From the NCBI RefSeq assembly GCF_009711975.1, contig NZ_VIKW01000009.1, positions 1 to 64,000 on the forward strand: a DNA stretch of 64,000 bases. Reading direction: 5' to 3'. How positions within the stretch are numbered: the first letter of the stretch is position 1; each line of letters begins with the position of its first letter. The notes below the pieces were generated by a model, which was given only the letters and a program-made list of their open reading frames with translations, was not told where the DNA came from and searched no databases. Shown in pieces: positions 7,755-16,667 of the stretch. The position numbers and the translations under genes are program-made. The stretch is from Anabaena sp. UHCC 0204 (GTDB lineage: Bacteria; Cyanobacteriota; Cyanobacteriia; Cyanobacteriales; Nostocaceae).

Positions 7755-9185
7755 TTACTTGTACTCCACATCCAGCATTTTAAAACGGTTAGGCACAATT
7801 TGAAGATACTCCGCAAAGCGAGGAGACCCCTTTGTACTAACATAAATTTGGATAGTTTCTGCTACATCTTCATCAATCGAATTCATTGCATAACCAGAAA
7901 CGGATACCTTGTCTTTATCCATTGCCTGTTGCCAATCTACCCATTTCCCTTTTTTGGTATCAGTACCCCAATTTTTATAAGACCAGGTATGACCTGTCTC
8001 ATGAATCATAGTACCACGCATATAATTTTCATCTGGAAGCTTCTCAGAAACCTTATCTGGATAAATAGTCACAACACCAGATTTACCCGCTGTCATATAG
8101 GAATGAAAGTCAGGGGTGTTATATTCAGTAGCCCAATAAGCATCATCAGGATTGACTACAGCATTGAGTAGAATTGTGGTCATTACAGAACGATTTGCTT
8201 TGGGTAAATAGCTGGCTGCATCAGCCGCTTGCTTAACTGTATGGTTATGATGACCGGGTTCAGGAGCTTTAGGTGCAACAATAGGTATATTAATGCCATC
8301 TTCAAACTTGACAATCCATTTTTCCGCATCAGCTTTTTTACCCTGAAATGCGTAATCTTTTTCTGTAGTTGGACCTGCTAATGTATATTTTATCTTTGTA
8401 GTGCTAACAGGTTCACTGACTACACCAGGAATGGATTCCTTGGCGTTAATTAAACCAGTCAGAGTTTTACCTTGCTCAATATCGGTTTGGCTTGATAAAA
8501 CTGTTTTTAGTGCTTTTAACCGACTACGAACACTTTTAGAAACATCATTTTCTCTCCCTTTGAGCATATTCTCTAAAATTGCTTGATCGTTAGATGCCAT
8601 TTTCCCCCAGCCCGGTAATTTCTTGACAGCGGCGACTGCTTCCCTGGCCTCAACTTCAGACTCGAATGTTTGTAAGCAAGATGCTAATAAAGTCGCATCA
8701 GGGCTACTTTCTTGATGTTTGGCAATCCATTTGCGAATCAGTTTAATTTCCTGTTTGATTTCATCGTCTGAAATACTAGATGGGTTCAAGCTTTGAGTCA
8801 GAGAAAGAGGTTCAGGATCTGGAGATTTTTCTTCAGAAGCGATCGCCCCACCAATTTTTTTGAGGCCTTTTTTGAAGCTATCCCACAATCCACGCTGGAT
8901 TACTGATTCACTAGTATTGGCAGGTTCTGAAGAAGAAAGTGAACCGATTGCGAGTTTGGGTTGTATGTTTGCTGTTGATGGTGGGAATACGGGAACATTT
9001 GTTAAGTCAAGTGCGTTACTTTTGGCGTATTCATACTGTGCATCAAAGTCTATGTCTGTGGCGGGTGTTGCTGACTTTTTTGGGGGATCAATCCCAAAAC
9101 CTCTGGTTTGGAATGGGTTTGACTTTGGTGCAGATGTGTGATTTTGGCTGGTTTTTCTAATTCTATCCTGCATAATTACACTCAC
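7755..9185 (-). CDS. tagged effector A: HExxH zinc metallopeptidase
   Basis: 476 residues. Positions 1-70 are the tag shared with the proteins at 14408 and 16668 (RIxKTSQNHTSAP, NPFQTRGFGID, ATPATDIDFDAQYE, NVPVFPPS). The middle (about 140-250) is helical. The C-terminal domain has GTMIHETGHTWSY (HExxH at 395-399) and a downstream NSIDEDVAETIQIY that could supply the third zinc ligand. Unlike its relatives it lacks the DUF4157 domain, although PKLAIG echoes the QAKLTIG that opens that region. No signal peptide is visible. The start is GTG, or ATG four codons later (9173). A secreted or injected protease toxin is inferred; the exact peptidase family is not recognised. Confidence 0.75.
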   Translation of the reverse strand: MSVIMQDRIRKTSQNHTSAPKSNPFQTRGFGIDPPKKSATPATDIDFDAQYEYAKSNALDLTNVPVFPPSTANIQPKLAIGSLSSSEPANTSESVIQRGLWDSFKKGLKKIGGAIASEEKSPDPEPLSLTQSLNPSSISDDEIKQEIKLIRKWIAKHQESSPDATLLASCLQTFESEVEAREAVAAVKKLPGWGKMASNDQAILENMLKGRENDVSKSVRSRLKALKTVLSSQTDIEQGKTLTGLINAKESIPGVVSEPVSTTKIKYTLAGPTTEKDYAFQGKKADAEKWIVKFEDGINIPIVAPKAPEPGHHNHTVKQAADAASYLPKANRSVMTTILLNAVVNPDDAYWATEYNTPDFHSYMTAGKSGVVTIYPDKVSEKLPDENYMRGTMIHETGHTWSYKNWGTDTKKGKWVDWQQAMDKDKVSVSGYAMNSIDEDVAETIQIYVSTKGSPRFAEYLQIVPNRFKMLDVEYK

Positions 9186-9267
9186 TACATCATTAAAGTA
9201 ATGTTTTTATTTTTGCACAGTTTCCAATCAATAGAGGTAATTGAGCCGATATGTTTGACATTTGTCA
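9186..9267 (-). promoter_or_regulatory. conserved effector 5' leader, copy A
   Basis: About 80 bp upstream of effector A, nearly identical to the sequences before the genes at 14408, 16668 and 19755. All four carry an invariant inverted repeat CATTA-CTT-TAATG just before the start and an imperfect TGACAAATGTCA dyad at the far end. The promoter and any operator are presumably here; no clear -35/-10 pair was fixed. Confidence 0.65.
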
Positions 9268-9276
9268 TAATTATTT

Positions 9277-9390
9277 ATAGCATTTCTTCATCTAACGAGG
9301 TACAAATTCATCTGCGTTTATCTGCGTTTATCCTCTTCCATCTGCGGTTAATTCTTTCTTCTTGTACCTCACTTACAAGGGAATTGCTAT
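9277..9390. mobile_element. MITE-like inverted repeat element
   Basis: 114 bp bounded by ATAGCATTTC and GAATTGCTAT (inverted), with an inner perfect pair GAGGTACAA (9297-9305) and TTGTACCTC (9362-9370). It separates leader A from the Hsp70-like 3' fragment, which are directly joined in the copy at 20115-20300, so it was inserted after the duplication. Confidence 0.7.
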
Positions 9391-9391
9391 C

Positions 9392-9490
9392 ACTCAATTG
9401 TGCTACTAACTGATTTTCTACTCAGGTATTATTTGTTAATAAATCCTCTAGAAGTAATTATTAAAAACCCTTGTTCATCAATTTGAAAAT
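9392..9490 (-). pseudogene. duplicated 3' end of the Hsp70-like gene
   Basis: About 100 bp closely matching 20205-20305, the last 30 or so codons of the Hsp70-like gene. Read on the minus strand it gives FQIDEQGFLIITSRGFINK then a stop, against FQIDEQRFLRITVEDL in the intact gene. It has no start and is frame-damaged. It marks how far the duplicated effector module extends. Confidence 0.8.
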
Positions 9491-9597
9491 CTCTCTTTTT
9501 TAAAATTTTAATGCCACAAACTCAAAAAGGCACTCTATAATATCAGGCGATCGCTATTTTTAGCCTCTTTCTTTCAGAGAGTGATACAAGAGAACTA

Positions 9598-9795
9598 ATG
9601 CGGATAGAAAATAATTCTGAGTATTTTAGGTGTATGGATCAAAAATGGATTAATAAATTGTATGAAGCTGCTTTAGAAACAAATACCAACTATGTCATAG
9701 AATTAACTAGAGAACTTCCGAAAACAGCAATTTTTTTAATTCAATCTTTAATAAAACTTGCACGGACATTTGAATTTGAAAAATTAGTTGCTTGA
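9598..9795 (+). pseudogene. orphan C-terminal module of a hybrid histidine kinase
   Basis: A 65-residue frame ending LIKLARTFEFEKLVA. It resembles the last 60 residues of the next gene ([25 protein letters not shown] ... [18 protein letters not shown]): LYEAALETNTNYVIELTRELP lines up without gaps. After the TGA the same frame goes on (VESLINHE), so the stop looks recent. It is probably the 3' remnant of a second kinase gene lost by deletion. A tiny stand-alone protein cannot be excluded. Confidence 0.6.
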
Positions 9796-9814
9796 GTAGA
9801 ATCTTTAATAAATC

Positions 9815-12586
9815 ATGAATAATGGTATAGGCAAATCCAATAAATCTCGACAAATCCCTCTGAGATTAGTATTAATTGTTCCTTTTGTATTGCAAATTGT
9901 TGGTGCAGTGGGATTAGTAGGTTATCTTTCTTACCAAAGTGGACAAGAATCAGTAAACCGATTAACAAATGAACTGCGAAATGAAATAACTACTCGTGTA
10001 GTGCAGTATTTGGATAACTATTTAGCTACTCCAGTTTTGGTTAATAAAATTAATGCAGATGCTGTAAAATTAGGTAATCTCAATCTTCAGAATGCCGATC
10101 AAATAGAAAAATATATTTATACTCAGCTTCAACATTTCGATAATATTACCCATATTCTGGTAGGTACTGAGCAGGGAGTTCTGAGAATTGCTAATAAGAG
10201 CAATGAAGGAACTATACGAATGGCAAATCCTGATAAACTTTTCCATATTTACGAATATAAAGTTGATAGTTTTGGCAATAAAATTAACCTTATTAATCAA
10301 AACATTGCAGTGCTGAAAATCCAAGAACGTCCTTGGTATAAAGCGGCAGTGAAAGCAGGTAGGCCATCCAGAGTTCCCATCTTTCCCCTTGGTAATAATA
10401 AAGATTTATCTCTCAATAGTAGTTATCCTGTGTATGCACCTAAAACTAATCAATTATTAGGGGTACTTTCAGCGGCTTCTAATCTGGCATCTTTTCGTAA
10501 TTTTCTGGCTAATTTACAGATTGGTAAAACAGGAAGACTATTTATTATTGAACCTAATGGTTTGCTGATTGGAACTTCGGTAAAAAACCAAGCTACTTAT
10601 ATTAAAAAACAACAAAATGGCAAAACTAAATTAGAAAGAATCAAAGTTACTGATGTGAGTGATTCCTTAATTAGAGCAACTAGCTTACATCTGTTGACAA
10701 AGTTTAATAGTTTTGATCAAATTAAAGAAACGCTGCAATTAGATTTTAGAGAAAATAGCGATCGCAATTTCATAACAGTAGTTCCTTATCAAGATAATTT
10801 GGGCTTAAACTGGTTAATTATCACAGTGATTCCTGAGTCTGATTTCATGACAGAAATTTATCAGAATACTCAACTAACCTTTGTATTGTCTGCTATTACC
10901 TTACTGATTGCCACAGGAATTGGTATTCTCACGGCTCGATGGATTACTAAACCTATTTTACGATTAAGTCAAGCAAGTCAGGCTTTAGCATTAGGGAAAT
11001 GGCAAAATTCCGATCAAGAAAATGATTTACTAGAAACTAAAAATATTAGAGAAATATCAACGCTGTCTCATTCATTTAATAGTATGGCTGATCAGTTAAA
11101 AACTTCTTTTGCAACTTTAGAAAATCGGGTAGAAGAACGCACAGCAGAATTAGTTATTGCTAAGGAAAAAGCGGAAGTTGCTAATCAGGCGAAAAGTAAC
11201 TTTATTGCAAATATGAGTCATGAATTGCGCTCACCACTCAATGCAATTATTGGTTTTTCTCAATTAATGTTACGCAGCAAAAACCTATCATTAGAACAAT
11301 ATGAAAATGTGGGAATTATTCAGCGTAGTGGAGAATATTTATTAACCCTAATTAATAATGTTCTCGATTTTTCTAAGATTGAAGCCGGGAAAACCACTCT
11401 TAACCAAAAGGATTTTAACCTGTATAAATTCCTAGATGATTTAGAAGATATGCTGCATTTAACGGCAATTAATGTAGGAATAAAATTAATCTTTGAACGC
11501 GGTGAAAATTTACCACAATATATTTATAATGATGAGATAAAATTACGTCAAATTTTACTGAATTTATTAGGAAATGCGATTAAATTTACCAAACACGGAG
11601 AAGTAAGTTTAAGTATTAATTCTACCGCAAATGCAGGAAATCAAAACTATACTTTAATTTTCTGTATTAGTGACACTGGTATGGGAATTGCCCCCGCAGA
11701 ATTAACTAAATTATTCGAGGCTTTTTCTCAAACAGAATCAGGAAAACAAAGTCAAGAAGGAACAGGTTTAGGTTTAGTTATTAGTCGTCAATTTGTGCAG
11801 CTAATGGGAGGAGATATTACTGTAAAAAGTGAATTAAACAAAGGCACAACTTTTAAATTTTCAATTCCCGTAAAATTGGGGCAAGCAATTATCAAAAATG
11901 AAAATATTGAGCAGAGAAAAATATTAGCCCTAGCACCGGAACAACCCACATATAAAATTCTAGTGGTAGATGATAAAGTAATCAACCGTCAATTATTAAT
12001 TAAACTCCTTACCCCTTTAGGTTTTGAGATTAAAGAAGCAAGTAACGGACAGGAAGCGATCGCAATTTGGGATGAGTGGCAACCTCACTTAATTTTTATG
12101 GATATGAGAATGCCCATTATGGATGGTTATGAAGCTACTAAAAATATTAAATCTACTACGAAGGGTAACGCTACAGCGATTATTGCTTTAACCGCTAGTG
12201 TACTAGAAGCAGAAAAAGCGATGATTTTATCAGTAGGATGTGATGATTTTTTACAAAAACCTTTTAAAGAAAGTACAATTTTTCAGAGTTTAACTAAACA
12301 TTTAGGAGTGAAATATATTTATGAAGAATTAGCCCCGGTTGATATTATTAGTGATCGCTCCCCAACCATGCTATCATCTAAAGATTTAGCTGTGATGTCT
12401 GAATCTAAGGAATGGCGTTCGCAATTATGTGAAGCGTCCTTAGATGGTGATAGTAATCTGGTAATGAAATTAATTCGAGAAATACCCAATCAAGAATCCC
12501 ATTTTGTCAAGGTTCTCGAAACATTAGCACGTCAATTTCAATTTGATGAAATAGTAGAATTATTGACCGATGAAACTACGAAATAG
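9815..12586 (+). CDS. hybrid sensor histidine kinase (Cache-HAMP-HisKA-HATPase-REC)
   Basis: 923 residues. A membrane helix at about 17-37 and another near 355-375 enclose an extracytoplasmic Cache-like sensor. A HAMP segment ([14 protein letters not shown]), a coiled coil, the H box [10 protein letters not shown] (His469), and the ATPase motifs [16 protein letters not shown] and GTGLGL follow. Then comes a receiver domain with phospho-acceptor Asp763 (FMDMRMP) and a short C-terminal helical module. It should autophosphorylate on sensing a small molecule and pass phosphate to its own receiver. The GGDEF response regulator 150 bp downstream is the likely partner. The pair sits inside the effector region, between effector A and the rest. 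Confidence 0.92.
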   Translation: MNNGIGKSNKSRQIPLRLVLIVPFVLQIVGAVGLVGYLSYQSGQESVNRLTNELRNEITTRVVQYLDNYLATPVLVNKINADAVKLGNLNLQNADQIEKYIYTQLQHFDNITHILVGTEQGVLRIANKSNEGTIRMANPDKLFHIYEYKVDSFGNKINLINQNIAVLKIQERPWYKAAVKAGRPSRVPIFPLGNNKDLSLNSSYPVYAPKTNQLLGVLSAASNLASFRNFLANLQIGKTGRLFIIEPNGLLIGTSVKNQATYIKKQQNGKTKLERIKVTDVSDSLIRATSLHLLTKFNSFDQIKETLQLDFRENSDRNFITVVPYQDNLGLNWLIITVIPESDFMTEIYQNTQLTFVLSAITLLIATGIGILTARWITKPILRLSQASQALALGKWQNSDQENDLLETKNIREISTLSHSFNSMADQLKTSFATLENRVEERTAELVIAKEKAEVANQAKSNFIANMSHELRSPLNAIIGFSQLMLRSKNLSLEQYENVGIIQRSGEYLLTLINNVLDFSKIEAGKTTLNQKDFNLYKFLDDLEDMLHLTAINVGIKLIFERGENLPQYIYNDEIKLRQILLNLLGNAIKFTKHGEVSLSINSTANAGNQNYTLIFCISDTGMGIAPAELTKLFEAFSQTESGKQSQEGTGLGLVISRQFVQLMGGDITVKSELNKGTTFKFSIPVKLGQAIIKNENIEQRKILALAPEQPTYKILVVDDKVINRQLLIKLLTPLGFEIKEASNGQEAIAIWDEWQPHLIFMDMRMPIMDGYEATKNIKSTTKGNATAIIALTASVLEAEKAMILSVGCDDFLQKPFKESTIFQSLTKHLGVKYIYEELAPVDIISDRSPTMLSSKDLAVMSESKEWRSQLCEASLDGDSNLVMKLIREIPNQESHFVKVLETLARQFQFDEIVELLTDETTK

Positions 12587-12735
12587 ACATCTTTAAAAAT
12601 AAATCAATAGCCAGAGAAATTGTCAATTTCTATTGGTCATTAATGTAATTTTAATTTTGATAATAAGTCTATTATAGACTAACACAAAATTGTATTTTTT
12701 ACCAGGTTTCATGTACCAAATCATTAAAAAATCCA

Positions 12736-13743
12736 GTGCATCTTGATATCCAATCTCAAACAAAAGGCAATATTCTCTTAATAGATGATCTGCCAGAAAA
12801 CTTAAAATTATTAACCGAGTTACTCTCTAAAATTGGTTACACAGTTCGTAGTGCTATCAGTGGCAATAGGGGGCTAAAAACTGCAAAATTGAATTGTCCT
12901 GATCTCATTCTTTTGGATGTTAAAATGCCTGAGATGGATGGATATCAAGTTTGTCAAGCCTTTAAAGATGAACCGGATCTTTGTTATATCCCCATTATTT
13001 TTATTAGTGCTTTAGATGAGACTTTAGATAAATTAAAAGCATTTCAAGTTGGTGGTGTTGACTATATCACTAAACCGATTCAAATTGAAGAAGTTGTAGC
13101 CCGAATAGAAACTCATTTAACTATTCAGAAACAACAGAGAATTTTGCAAGCTGAAATTGCCAAACGTAAGCAAACTGAACTTGCTTTACAGGAAGCAAAT
13201 CATCAATTGAAATTGCTGGCAAATTTAGATGGTTTAACCCAGATTGCTAATCGTCGCCGCTTTGATGATTATTTAGCTCTTGAATGGCAACGTCATCAAC
13301 GAGAAAAAAATATCCTCGCGCTGATTCTTATTGATATTGACTATTTCAAACGATACAACGACTGTTATGGACACCAAAGTGGTGATGATTGTTTAATTAA
13401 AGTTTCCCAAGAGATCGCCAAAGTTATAAAACGCCCGACTGATTTAGTGGCGCGTTATGGTGGTGAAGAATTTGCCGTTATTTTACCAAATACAGATACC
13501 CAAGGCGCGTTAATTATTGCTGAGTTAATTAGAGAAGCGATCGCTAATCTTGCTATTCCTCACCAAGATTCTGATGTTAGCGATTCCTACGGAGCGCTTT
13601 GCTATCGCATTACTTTGAGTATGGGAATTGCCTGTGAAATGCCCACAATAGAACAAAATTTAGAAATGTTAATATCTCATGCAGATCAAGCTCTTTATAC
13701 AGCGAAAAAGCAAGGACGGAATCAGGCGATCGCACTGCTTTGA
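12736..13743 (+). CDS. response regulator with GGDEF domain (diguanylate cyclase)
   Basis: 335 residues. The receiver domain (about 10-125) has Asp61 in LLDVKMPEMDG. A coiled linker leads to a GGDEF domain (about 160-335) with the active motif GGEEF (242-246) and an RxxD inhibitory site five residues upstream (R233-D236). It is expected to make cyclic di-GMP when phosphorylated and to be feedback-inhibited by it. The start is GTG at 12736. Near residues 279-290 a palindromic repeat (13578-13608) is read through in frame, adding a loop before LSMGIA. Probable partner of the kinase just upstream. Confidence 0.9.
   Translation: MHLDIQSQTKGNILLIDDLPENLKLLTELLSKIGYTVRSAISGNRGLKTAKLNCPDLILLDVKMPEMDGYQVCQAFKDEPDLCYIPIIFISALDETLDKLKAFQVGGVDYITKPIQIEEVVARIETHLTIQKQQRILQAEIAKRKQTELALQEANHQLKLLANLDGLTQIANRRRFDDYLALEWQRHQREKNILALILIDIDYFKRYNDCYGHQSGDDCLIKVSQEIAKVIKRPTDLVARYGGEEFAVILPNTDTQGALIIAELIREAIANLAIPHQDSDVSDSYGALCYRITLSMGIACEMPTIEQNLEMLISHADQALYTAKKQGRNQAIALL
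13578..13608. repeat. short palindromic repeat inside the GGDEF coding sequence
   Basis: TAGCGATTCCTACGGAGCGC followed by TTTGCTATCGC; the ends (GCGAT/ATCGC) are inverted. It resembles dispersed cyanobacterial repeats and adds about ten residues to the protein without breaking the frame. Confidence 0.5.
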
Positions 13744-13760
13744 CCCTCCTAACATAAAAG

Positions 13761-13853
13761 CGGCATTGCATAAATGCGGGATGAATTAGCGATTGAAACT
13801 ATTGAAAATTCATTCTAAATTGGGCGAAATCATCCCATGATTCAGCAACGCCG
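13761..13853. mobile_element. MITE-like element, GGCGTTGCTGA family, copy 2
   Basis: Ends CGGCATTGC and GCAACGCCG are inverted with one mismatch. The right end TTCAGCAACGCC matches the copies at 4954 and 47880. Non-coding, 93 bp, between the convergent GGDEF gene and the 160-residue gene. A T-run follows it. Confidence 0.65.
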
Positions 13854-13885
13854 TTTTTATCTTGACCATCAAAAGAGGAGTCATG

Positions 13886-14368
13886 CTATTTACAAAAATA
13901 GTCATGGTCAAAGGGTATCCAGAAATAACCAGGTTTAAAGAGTTGAAAAGCTTCTGGACGATTTATCATATCCCAGATTGACTCCGCCAGCACCAGTCCT
14001 ACAAAACTGGATGGTTGTTCAGTAATTGTTGTATCCGCCAACAATTCGCTAAATGTTCTAAATAGATCTACTTCAACACCTAACAAAGCATAGCGAAAAT
14101 CCGGCGCATTCTGCAAACTTCCATAAAGTAAGTTGCCTATTTCCCTTATTTGTGGTGTATCTTCGTCACTTTCGACTAAGTTCTCATTCATCCCCAGAGG
14201 AACAACCATACACCACCAGTTACCATCATGATCTTCCATCAGTTCCGGTACAGTCGTGATTTTTTTTCCATCTCCAAGTGTCCAAGATAGCTTTTGAAAA
14301 TAGCCTAAAAAAAGCTCGGCTTGAGTTTGAGTTCCACATTCAGCCGATAAACTAAAAAGCCATGCCAT
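13886..14368 (-). CDS. candidate immunity protein for effector B
   Basis: 160 residues, acidic and probably cytoplasmic, with no signal peptide. Tryptophan- and phenylalanine-rich pieces (DHDGNWWCMVVPLG, YFWIPFDHDYF) are typical of small immunity proteins, but I recognise no family. It starts 39 bp after the stop of effector B on the same strand, after a GGGGTG site. Position and size suggest it neutralises the C-terminal domain of effector B; this is inference. Confidence 0.6.
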   Translation of the reverse strand: MAWLFSLSAECGTQTQAELFLGYFQKLSWTLGDGKKITTVPELMEDHDGNWWCMVVPLGMNENLVESDEDTPQIREIGNLLYGSLQNAPDFRYALLGVEVDLFRTFSELLADTTITEQPSSFVGLVLAESIWDMINRPEAFQLFKPGYFWIPFDHDYFCK

Positions 14369-14407
14369 TATTCACCCCTGTTTTATTTGTCAATCTCTTT
14401 TTTATAT

Positions 14408-15841
14408 TCACTTTTCTTTTTTCTGTGGTTCTGGAGTTTTTGTCCAGTTTGGTTGTGTCGCAGCTAGTTCTTGTTGAAATTCTTCCAGTGACATATTTTT
14501 TTGGGCTGCCGTAATACTTACATGGTTGTCACCATCATGATTTGCTTTCAGCTTGCCATTGATATTATTTTCTTCAATCTCCCAAACTGGATCTTTTCCT
14601 GTACCACCCCAGATGGATGAACGACGATGTGATGGTAGATTTTCTGGACTTCCCTTCGCTGTTGACATACCTTTTCCAGGAACGACTTTTTTCTGTTCAT
14701 TCAGTTTCACATCGCTATCACGTACACCAAGTTCGCGTGCCGTACTGCCAATTTTCGGTTGACCACTGCTTTCTGTCATGCCCCGATATAATGAGGCACG
14801 CATAATACTATTATCTAGCATTGGCTGAATAATACCTGCTTGATCTATTGAAGCTGTTTCATTCTGAGTTCTGCTGACAATTTCTTTCTCTTTCTGCACA
14901 GCCCCACCATTCTGCTGCACAACGTGAGTCAACTCATGGGCAATCAACTCCTGTCCCCCGCGACTCCCTGGATCATAAGCCCCTTGACGAAAGAACACAT
15001 CCTGCCCCGTTGTAAACGCCTTTGCCTGGATTGAGCGATTCAACTGGTCGGACTGAGCATCTGTATGAATCTTCACCCTACTAAAATCTGCTCCCATAGC
15101 CTGTCCCATTGACCGTTGCAGACCTGCATCTAATTGCTGTCCACTGCCTCTGGAACTGTTAATAGCGGTGTCTAAATCCATTGACGCTTCCCCTCCTCCA
15201 ATCGCTTCCTGTCGCTGAAGTTCCTCGTCCGGTTCTTCCATGCGTTGAAGTGATGATAGTTCTGGTTTCGCCTGAAGTTCTTCTTCCGGTTCTTCCATGC
15301 GTTGGAGTGATGATAGTTCTGGTTTCGCCTGAAGTTCTTCTTCCGGTTCTTCCATGCGTTGAAGTGATGATAGTTCTGGTTTTGCCTGAAGTTCCTCTTC
15401 CGGTTCTTCCATGCGTTGAAGTGATGTAATTTCTGGTTTCGTCTGGAGTTTCTCTTCTAGTTCTTCCTGCTGTTGTGACTGCTGTTGTGACTGCTGTTGT
15501 GACTGCTGTTGTTGAGTTGCTTGTACCAATGCTGGGGCATTGATCTGTTGTACTACCTGAGATGCTACCTGATCAGCTTCTTGTTCGTACTTGTCTCCAG
15601 GCTGCCCAATGGTTAATTTGGCTTGGACTGGTGATGGTGGGAATACGGGAACATTTTTTAGGTCAAGTGCATAACGCTTGGCGTGTTCATATTGGGCATC
15701 AAAGTCTATGTCTGTGGCGGGTGTTGCTGACTTTTTTGGGGTATCAATCCCAAACCCTCTTGTTTGGAAGGGGTTTGACGTTGGTGCAGATGTGTGATTT
15801 TGGCTGGTTTTGCTAATTCTATGCTGCATAATTACACCCAC
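14408..15841 (-). CDS. tagged effector B: DUF4157 protein with LYRG-type toxin end
   Basis: 477 residues. Residues 1-70 are the shared tag. QAKLTIGQPGDKYEQEADQVA (72-92) is the DUF4157 prodomain-like lead. A Gln-rich linker and four 19-residue repeats follow (132-208). The DUF4157 core (about 240-316) contains MGADFSRVKIHT and AHELTHVVQQ (HExxH-like HELTH at 302-306). The variable end (about 345-477) has SLYRGMTESSG, LGVRDSDV, VVPGKGMSTA and NLPSHRRSS, recalling Tse2-type ADP-ribosyltransferase toxins; that match is tentative. DUF4157 proteins accompany contractile injection systems as cargo. The start is GTG, or ATG at 15829. Confidence 0.8.
   Translation of the reverse strand: MGVIMQHRISKTSQNHTSAPTSNPFQTRGFGIDTPKKSATPATDIDFDAQYEHAKRYALDLKNVPVFPPSPVQAKLTIGQPGDKYEQEADQVASQVVQQINAPALVQATQQQQSQQQSQQQSQQQEELEEKLQTKPEITSLQRMEEPEEELQAKPELSSLQRMEEPEEELQAKPELSSLQRMEEPEEELQAKPELSSLQRMEEPDEELQRQEAIGGGEASMDLDTAINSSRGSGQQLDAGLQRSMGQAMGADFSRVKIHTDAQSDQLNRSIQAKAFTTGQDVFFRQGAYDPGSRGGQELIAHELTHVVQQNGGAVQKEKEIVSRTQNETASIDQAGIIQPMLDNSIMRASLYRGMTESSGQPKIGSTARELGVRDSDVKLNEQKKVVPGKGMSTAKGSPENLPSHRRSSIWGGTGKDPVWEIEENNINGKLKANHDGDNHVSITAAQKNMSLEEFQQELAATQPNWTKTPEPQKKEK
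15218..15448 (-). repeat. 57-bp tandem repeats in effector B
   Basis: Four near-identical 57-bp units encode LQAKPELSSLQRMEEPEEE. The DNA copies are almost identical, pointing to recent expansion. Effector C has only two units at the same place, so unit number varies between paralogues. Confidence 0.85.
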
Positions 15842-15925
15842 TACATCATTAAAGTAATGTTTTTATGTTTGCATAGTTTCCAATGAATTGGGTAATTGAG
15901 CCAATACGTTTGACATTGGTCATCT
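15842..15925 (-). promoter_or_regulatory. conserved effector 5' leader, copy B
   Basis: Same leader as at 9186, with the CATTA-CTT-TAATG inverted repeat. Beyond it, 15930-15955 keeps a diverged trace of the Hsp70-like 3' end. Confidence 0.65.
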
Positions 15926-15990
15926 TATTTAACTAAACTGTACTATTAACTGTTCTTATACTGGCGATCGCGCTATGGCAAGCATTGTAT

Positions 15991-16404
15991 TTATCGTCCA
16001 TTAAGTTCCTTCAAGGCGCTTTTCACTTCATCCGCTTTTACCACTATTGCCATACCAATTCCCGTTTCCGTTGCTGGACCTTTCCTTACATAACTGATAT
16101 CGACAATGCAGAGCATCTCAAATTCGTCAGGAGCTAAACGTGATACTTGTAAGCGAAATGCTGGTTCTAGAGGTTCAAAGTCAAACTGCTCCGTTCTTGC
16201 TTCTAGAAGGTCATTGATACCACCCTGCAATCGTTCAATACATAAACTACTGAACGATTGTTCAAATTCTACCAATTTGTATTTATCTTTGTTGATGACA
16301 AGTGCCATTCTGTAATTTCTCCAACCTTCTGTATCAGGTTCATTAATTTGCAGAAGGATTTGCATCGGAGCTTCTAACTCAAAAATATTGTTAAATACTA
16401 TCAT
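15991..16404 (-). CDS. candidate immunity protein for effector C
   Basis: 137 residues, soluble. NEPDTEGWRNYRMALVINK, then SFSSLCIERLQGGINDLLE and later FRLQVSRLAPDEFEMLCIVD, alternate strands and one helix as in WapI-type immunity proteins; this likeness is only by pattern. The ATG follows a strong AGGAG site. It lies next after effector C on the same strand, separated by 263 bp that hold a MITE, so the pair may once have been closer. The role as neutraliser is inferred. Confidence 0.55.
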   Translation of the reverse strand: MIVFNNIFELEAPMQILLQINEPDTEGWRNYRMALVINKDKYKLVEFEQSFSSLCIERLQGGINDLLEARTEQFDFEPLEPAFRLQVSRLAPDEFEMLCIVDISYVRKGPATETGIGMAIVVKADEVKSALKELNGR

Positions 16405-16562
16405 GTTATTCTCCTGCGAATAAGTAGTTGGGCGTTAAAAATTGTCGTTGGGGCAAGGGAACACTATGGCTTACGCCACGCTACGCTATCGGCTTCGCTC
16501 AGTGCATCGCAGGAACAGGAAGAGAGTTTTGGGCGATTTTAATAGTGATTTCCTAATTATCC

Positions 16563-16659
16563 AGGACTTACGCACAAGTCACGAAAGAACGAACCACGTT
16601 CGCGGAGCGTCCCGTTAGGGATAGAAAAGAGAGTTTCAGAGATATTTTGCGTAAGTCCT
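16563..16659. mobile_element. MITE with nested repeat
   Basis: AGGACTTACGCA (16563-16574) and TGCGTAAGTCCT (16648-16659) are perfect 12-bp inverted ends. Inside, 16591-16623 is the repeat that also ends the MFS gene at 4841. Just left, 16460-16512 holds another palindromic stretch (GCTTACGCCACGCTACGC). Confidence 0.8.
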
Positions 16660-16667
16660 ATTATCAA

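Noticed and set aside
15181-15429. Plus-strand open frame with Val/Leu/Pro repeats inside effector B
   Set aside because: Shadow of the 57-bp repeats on the opposite strand; the minus-strand protein has recognisable domains.
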